35,000 nt of DNA from assembly GCF_964340395.1 (NCBI RefSeq), contig NC_135567.1, positions 16,910,306-16,945,305 of the forward strand, in the 5' to 3' direction. Source of the stretch: Glandiceps talaboti (Eukaryota; Hemichordata; Enteropneusta; Spengelidae). Position 1 is the stretch's first letter. Every line of letters starts with the position of its first letter. Shown piece after piece: positions 31,994-35,000 of the stretch. Made by a program: the position numbers and the translations under genes. Below the pieces are notes generated by a model, which worked only from the letters and a program-made list of their open reading frames with translations, was not told the DNA's origin and did not search any database.

Positions 31994-34810
31994 TATATAT
32001 ATATCGCTCTAGCTATTGATATATCTATCTACCTATCTATGCATTTATGGATGGATGGATGGTTGTAGATAACATGTTAAGATACTTACACCTTGTGTCA
32101 CAATATGGTCCTTGGAATCCAGAGTAGCAGGTACATTCCCCAGTGATTCGATCACAGATTCCATGTTGACATTGACACCTGAAAGCACAATCGGCTCCAA
32201 ACGTGTTTGATGGACAGGGGGTGGTACAGTCATCACCAGTGAAGCCAATTGTACAAGCACAACTCCCATCAATTGGTGAACAACGTCCACCATTTTGACA
32301 AGTGCAAAGGTTGCTGCAGCCTGGCCCCCAGTATCCACTAGCACAGGTTGTTTCACAATACCTATCTCTCCAGCCTGGAGTGCAGTCACATGCTCCATCA
32401 ACTGGGTTGCAAAATGCCCCATTTTTACAAAGACATTGATTCTTGCAGCCAAGTCCAAATGTTCCCTGTGGACATGACTCAGCACAGCCAGTGCCTGTGA
32501 AACCTGGTAAACAGATACAAGTACCAGTCGTTGGGTCACATGCTTCATTTCTCCCACAACTACACTGTTGAGCACAGTTCAGCCCCCATCTATTAGCGGG
32601 ACAATGTTGGTCACACAGTTCACCACTGTAGCCGAGAGCACAACGACATGAACCGTCCTCTGCATTACATGTAGCTCCGTTTTTGCATTCACAATCATAC
32701 TGACAGTTACGTCCATATGAGTCCTCACATGAACGCTCACATGCATCTCCTGTGTATCCAGGAAGACAAGTACAGGAGCCATCTAGAGGTGAACAAATTC
32801 CACCATTTCTGCATCCACAAGTCTCCACGCAATTTGGACCATAGGAACCTAAAGTACACTGTTCTTCACAGCTTATACCCATCAACCCAGCTGGACAGTC
32901 ACACACCCCGGTAGTGATAACACAGGTTCCACCATTGTTGCAATGGCAGTCATTGGCACAGTCTGGTCCCCATCGATGAGCTGGGCACTCAGTATCACAG
33001 CGTACACCCATCCATCCTGGTGCACAAGTACAGGTTCCATCAACGGGGTCGCATCTTGCATTATTAATACACAGGCATGGGTTTTGACAATCTAGACCAT
33101 ACGAATCAACACATGTATCCTGACAATGTTCTCCTGTATACCCACTACGACATTGGCAAGTACCATCAATTGGAGAACAGACACCACCATTACGACAGAT
33201 ACATGTCCCTTCACATAGTAAACCATATGAACCATCGGGACAGCTTTTATCGCACAGTGTACCCATCCACCCTGGTAGACAAGTACATATGCCATCACCC
33301 CTGGAACAATCAGATGCATGTACACACTGACATTGATCATTGCAGCCAGGGCCATAAAAACCCTCAGGACAAGCCTCCTCGCAATATCGCCCTCTCCAGC
33401 CAGCAGCACAGTCGCATGTGCCATCTTTACAAGAACAGGTACCTCCATTCTGACATTCACACACATTCTCACAAGTGTTACCATAGTAACCATCTTCACA
33501 ATGTAGTCGACAGTAAGTACCTGTCCAGCATGCTGAACAGTCACATGTACCATCAACAGGATTACATGATGCCCCGTTAGCACATTGACAACGATTTGCA
33601 CAATTTGTTCCATACATTCCACTACGACATTCTTGCTCACACAAAAGACCCATGAAGCCAGCCGGGCATTGGCATGTACCATCTAGAGGATCACATGTGC
33701 CATGAGCACAATCACATCGGTTTGCACATCCGGGTCCAAAATGTCCTGTGCTGCATGCAGACTCACATTTAGTGCCCTCCCAGCCAGCTCTGCAAGTACA
33801 TCTACCATTCACAGTTGAGCAAACACCTAGATTTTCGCATGCACATCTTTCTTCACAGTTAACACCATAAAACCCTTCTGGGCATTCTGTTTCACAATAA
33901 TCCCCCATGTATCCTTGGAGACACTCACAGCTACCATCTCGACGGTTACATGTTGCCCCATTTCGGCACAGGCATTGGTTTGTACAGTCACCATAAAAAT
34001 TTGGTGGACACGGTTCACATGTGATACCAGAGTACCCAGGAAAACATTTACATTCTCCAGTGAAGCGATCGCATTCACCCCCTTCACTGCATTGACAGTG
34101 TCTGATACACCCTTCACCAAAGAACCCCTCAGGACATGTGTCTTCACAACGATCACCAGCATAACCAGCTGGGCACTTACATCTACCTCCTACTGGATCA
34201 CAAATCCCACCATTCCTACATGCACACCTCTGACGACATCCAGCACCATAGGTCCCTGGGGAGCACTCATCCTCACAAAATTCCCCCTGCCAACCAGCAG
34301 CACATGAACATATACCATCTGTTGGAGAACAGATTCCTCCATTTCTACACATGCAATTCTCAGTACAGTATTGTCCCCATTTCCTAGGTGGACAGGTTTC
34401 ATGGCAATATTGACCAGTCCATCCTGGAGCACACGTGCAAGTACCATCAAACCGATCACACCGTGCATCATTCCTACATAAACATATCTCCTCACAGTTG
34501 AGTCCAAATTTGTCTGGAGGGCATTCAACATCACACAGGGGTCCCATCCAACCAACTCTACACTGACATGTACCATCTACAGGAGAGCACTCACTGTTTA
34601 CAGCACATCTACAAGTCTCTGTGCATTCTTGACCCCACTGACCTATAGGACATGAACTTTCACATGTAGGACCTGTCCAACCAGCAGCACAGTAACATGC
34701 ACCATCGGTCGGGTCACACCTTCCACCATTTTTACACGAGCAAGCATGAATACAGTTTGATCCATATCTTCCCGAGGGACAAGACTCGTCACACATTTCA
34801 CCATGCCAAC
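29661..34810 (-). CDS. Multi-EGF-like extracellular protein gene, 5' partial, five visible exons
   Basis: Spliced minus-strand gene with exons 34810-32090, 31482-31362, 30639-30474, 29937-29869 and 29792-29661 (stop TAA 29663-29661). Phases run 1-1, 1-2, 2-0, 0-0 and 0-stop, and the joined frame stays open for 1,068 residues. The product is an array of 21 EGF-like units followed by about 160 residues containing eight cysteines and no transmembrane segment. The EGF units are of the 8-cysteine MEGF/SCARF/Draper type; such arrays bind ligands or matrix outside the cell. With no membrane anchor, secretion is inferred, and the signal peptide must be encoded beyond the window edge. The first three joins rest on good splice sites; the last intron (76 nt, donor GTACCC) is weaker. 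It is tail-to-tail with GPCR 2. Confidence 0.75.
29869..29937 (-). CDS. Small exon of the EGF-array gene (23 codons)
   Basis: The best phase-consistent reading is acceptor GGCAAGTTGGGCAG before 29937 and donor GGT|GTACCC after 29869. It encodes HRVNPLVKTYIMLVECDITY plus QQG. The peptide looks real, but both splice sites are mediocre; the alternative donor CAAG|GTGTAC would force a shift to a short tail. Boundaries are tentative. Confidence 0.4.
30474..30639 (-). CDS. Exon of the EGF-array gene, unrecognised domain
   Basis: A 166-nt exon with acceptor TTTTGTTGTCAG (phase 2) and donor AAAG|GTAAGA (phase 0). It encodes IDGLRFPNGVTCKDRWVDRV, then FHLRTDTKDFCLEVLNLDRE, ending IYRRRSIK. The phase matches the preceding exon exactly. 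No family is recognised. Confidence 0.65.
30812..31074. repeat. Tandem duplication in an intron, 138-bp period
   Basis: GCCAACCCCTACCCCT begins at 30823 and again at 30961. Both copies continue with GAGAGGAGGCCGGTG, a short diverged stretch, then CTTACAGTCTATATTTTCAC and CAGGTTCATG. The copies are very similar, so the duplication is fairly recent. It lies in the intron between exons 31362-31482 and 30474-30639 of the EGF-array gene. Confidence 0.8.
31362..31482 (-). CDS. Exon following the EGF array
   Basis: A 121-nt exon with acceptor GTTAATTCTGTAG (phase 1) and donor AAA|GTAAGT (phase 2). It joins the last EGF unit through a serine codon and encodes LTGPSTFNIEQTIGERTVTC, then ESASMLSAGNSVIHECLTIK. 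It has two cysteines and no recognised domain. It marks the transition from the EGF array to the C-terminal region. Confidence 0.7.
31596..31689. repeat. (GAAA)n microsatellite
   Basis: About 23 tandem GAAA units in the intron after the giant EGF exon. Lys-Glu-Arg-type open frames across it are artefacts. Confidence 0.97.
31815..32040. repeat. (CAGA)n compound microsatellite
   Basis: Tandem CAGA units at about 31815-31890, a short unique stretch, (GGCA) and (GTCA) variants, more CAGA to 31991, then TA and CTAT units. A (GGAT)n run lies at 32048-32062. All are in the intron beside the giant EGF exon. Confidence 0.95.
32090..34810 (-). CDS. Giant exon encoding 21 EGF-like units
   Basis: A 2,721-nt exon (907 codons) with acceptor GATACTCTGTAG (AG at 34812-34811) and donor T|GTAAGT (donor at 32089-32084), phase 1 at both ends. 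It encodes 21 complete units of 42-43 residues with the pattern C-x7/8-C-x3-C-x-C-x5/6-C-x5-C-x-C-x8-C and the recurrent motifs YGxxC, CxNGGxC, DGTCxC and GWxGxxC. All 21 keep eight cysteines, plus an extra cysteine in unit 10 (33528-33530, replacing the Gly of the GW motif) and in unit 11 (33429-33431). Related vertebrate proteins spread such units over many exons, so a single exon suggests intron loss or in-exon expansion. The first residues (WHGEMCDES) are the end of one more EGF unit from an upstream exon. Confidence 0.9.
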
Positions 34811-35000
34811 CTACAGAGTATCAATACATACTATAAGTAAATAACTATACCCATGCTTATCTGTTAAACATGAATAATAGCCCATGTAGATGAAGGATTA
34901 AAATTTAGACATGAAAATGTTATCTGACAGAACTTAAGAAAATGTTGGTGCAGAGCAAAAAAAATAATCCTATATAATCCTCATGGCTTCTCTGATAGGA
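34811..35000 (-). other. Intron upstream of the giant EGF exon
   Basis: AT-rich sequence with no coding signal. It reads into the acceptor at 34811 on the minus strand, so the 5' exons of the EGF-array gene are outside the window. Confidence 0.6.

Noticed and set aside
31529-32012. Lys-Glu-Arg, Phe-Leu-Ser and Asp-Arg-Gln-Thr repeat frames
   Set aside because: Translations of (GAAA)n and (CAGA)n in an intron of the EGF-array gene.
33077-34307. Plus-strand frames of 130-167 codons across the EGF exon
   Set aside because: Antisense shadows of the cysteine-repeat pattern, explained by the minus-strand EGF units.

Overview
This is nuclear DNA from an animal, most likely a marine invertebrate bilaterian. 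The evidence is spliced genes with GT-AG introns and matched phases, animal-specific architectures (TRIM-NHL, rhodopsin-class GPCRs, a long 8-cysteine EGF array, a P-type trefoil exon), AT-rich intergenic DNA, very long tetranucleotide microsatellites and small foldback/MITE-type elements. An amphioxus, hemichordate or lophotrochozoan would all fit; the sequence does not settle the phylum. There are no operons, and no tRNA, rRNA or CRISPR that I can see.

Layout. (1) About 0.7-4.4 kb, minus strand: at least three exons of one spliced gene, all with phase 1 introns on both sides. One encodes a trefoil domain; the product is otherwise not recognised. A MITE-like element lies in one of its introns. 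(2) 6.9-7.3 kb: compound tetranucleotide microsatellite. (3) 7.5-9.6 kb, plus strand: a TRIM-NHL gene (RING, two B-boxes, coiled coil, NHL propeller) in one uninterrupted exon, but the expected ATG reads ATA and a TAA interrupts the NHL region, so it is probably a recent pseudogene. (4) 9.6-14.6 kb: AT-rich intergenic DNA with a (TA)n tract, short duplications, a SAP-like coding fragment on the minus strand and a degenerate tandem repeat. (5) 14.7-16.1 kb and 27.2-28.5 kb, plus strand: two intronless, clearly paralogous peptide-type GPCRs. The 11 kb between them holds no convincing gene but has microsatellites and foldback elements, two of them with near-perfect 9-bp target-site duplications. 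(6) 29.7-34.8 kb, minus strand: the 3' part of a spliced gene whose 2.72-kb exon carries 21 tandem EGF-like units, followed by four small exons that end the protein without a transmembrane segment. It is tail-to-tail with the second GPCR, and its 5' end lies beyond the window.

The genes do not form a pathway. They are a ubiquitin-ligase-type TRIM relic, two surface receptors and two probably secreted or extracellular proteins, set in repeat-rich DNA. The observations most worth checking are the giant EGF exon with its novel C-terminal region and two extra cysteines, the doubly lesioned TRIM gene, the foldback elements with 9-bp duplications, and the large excess of the palindromes TCACGTGA and TGACGTCA.
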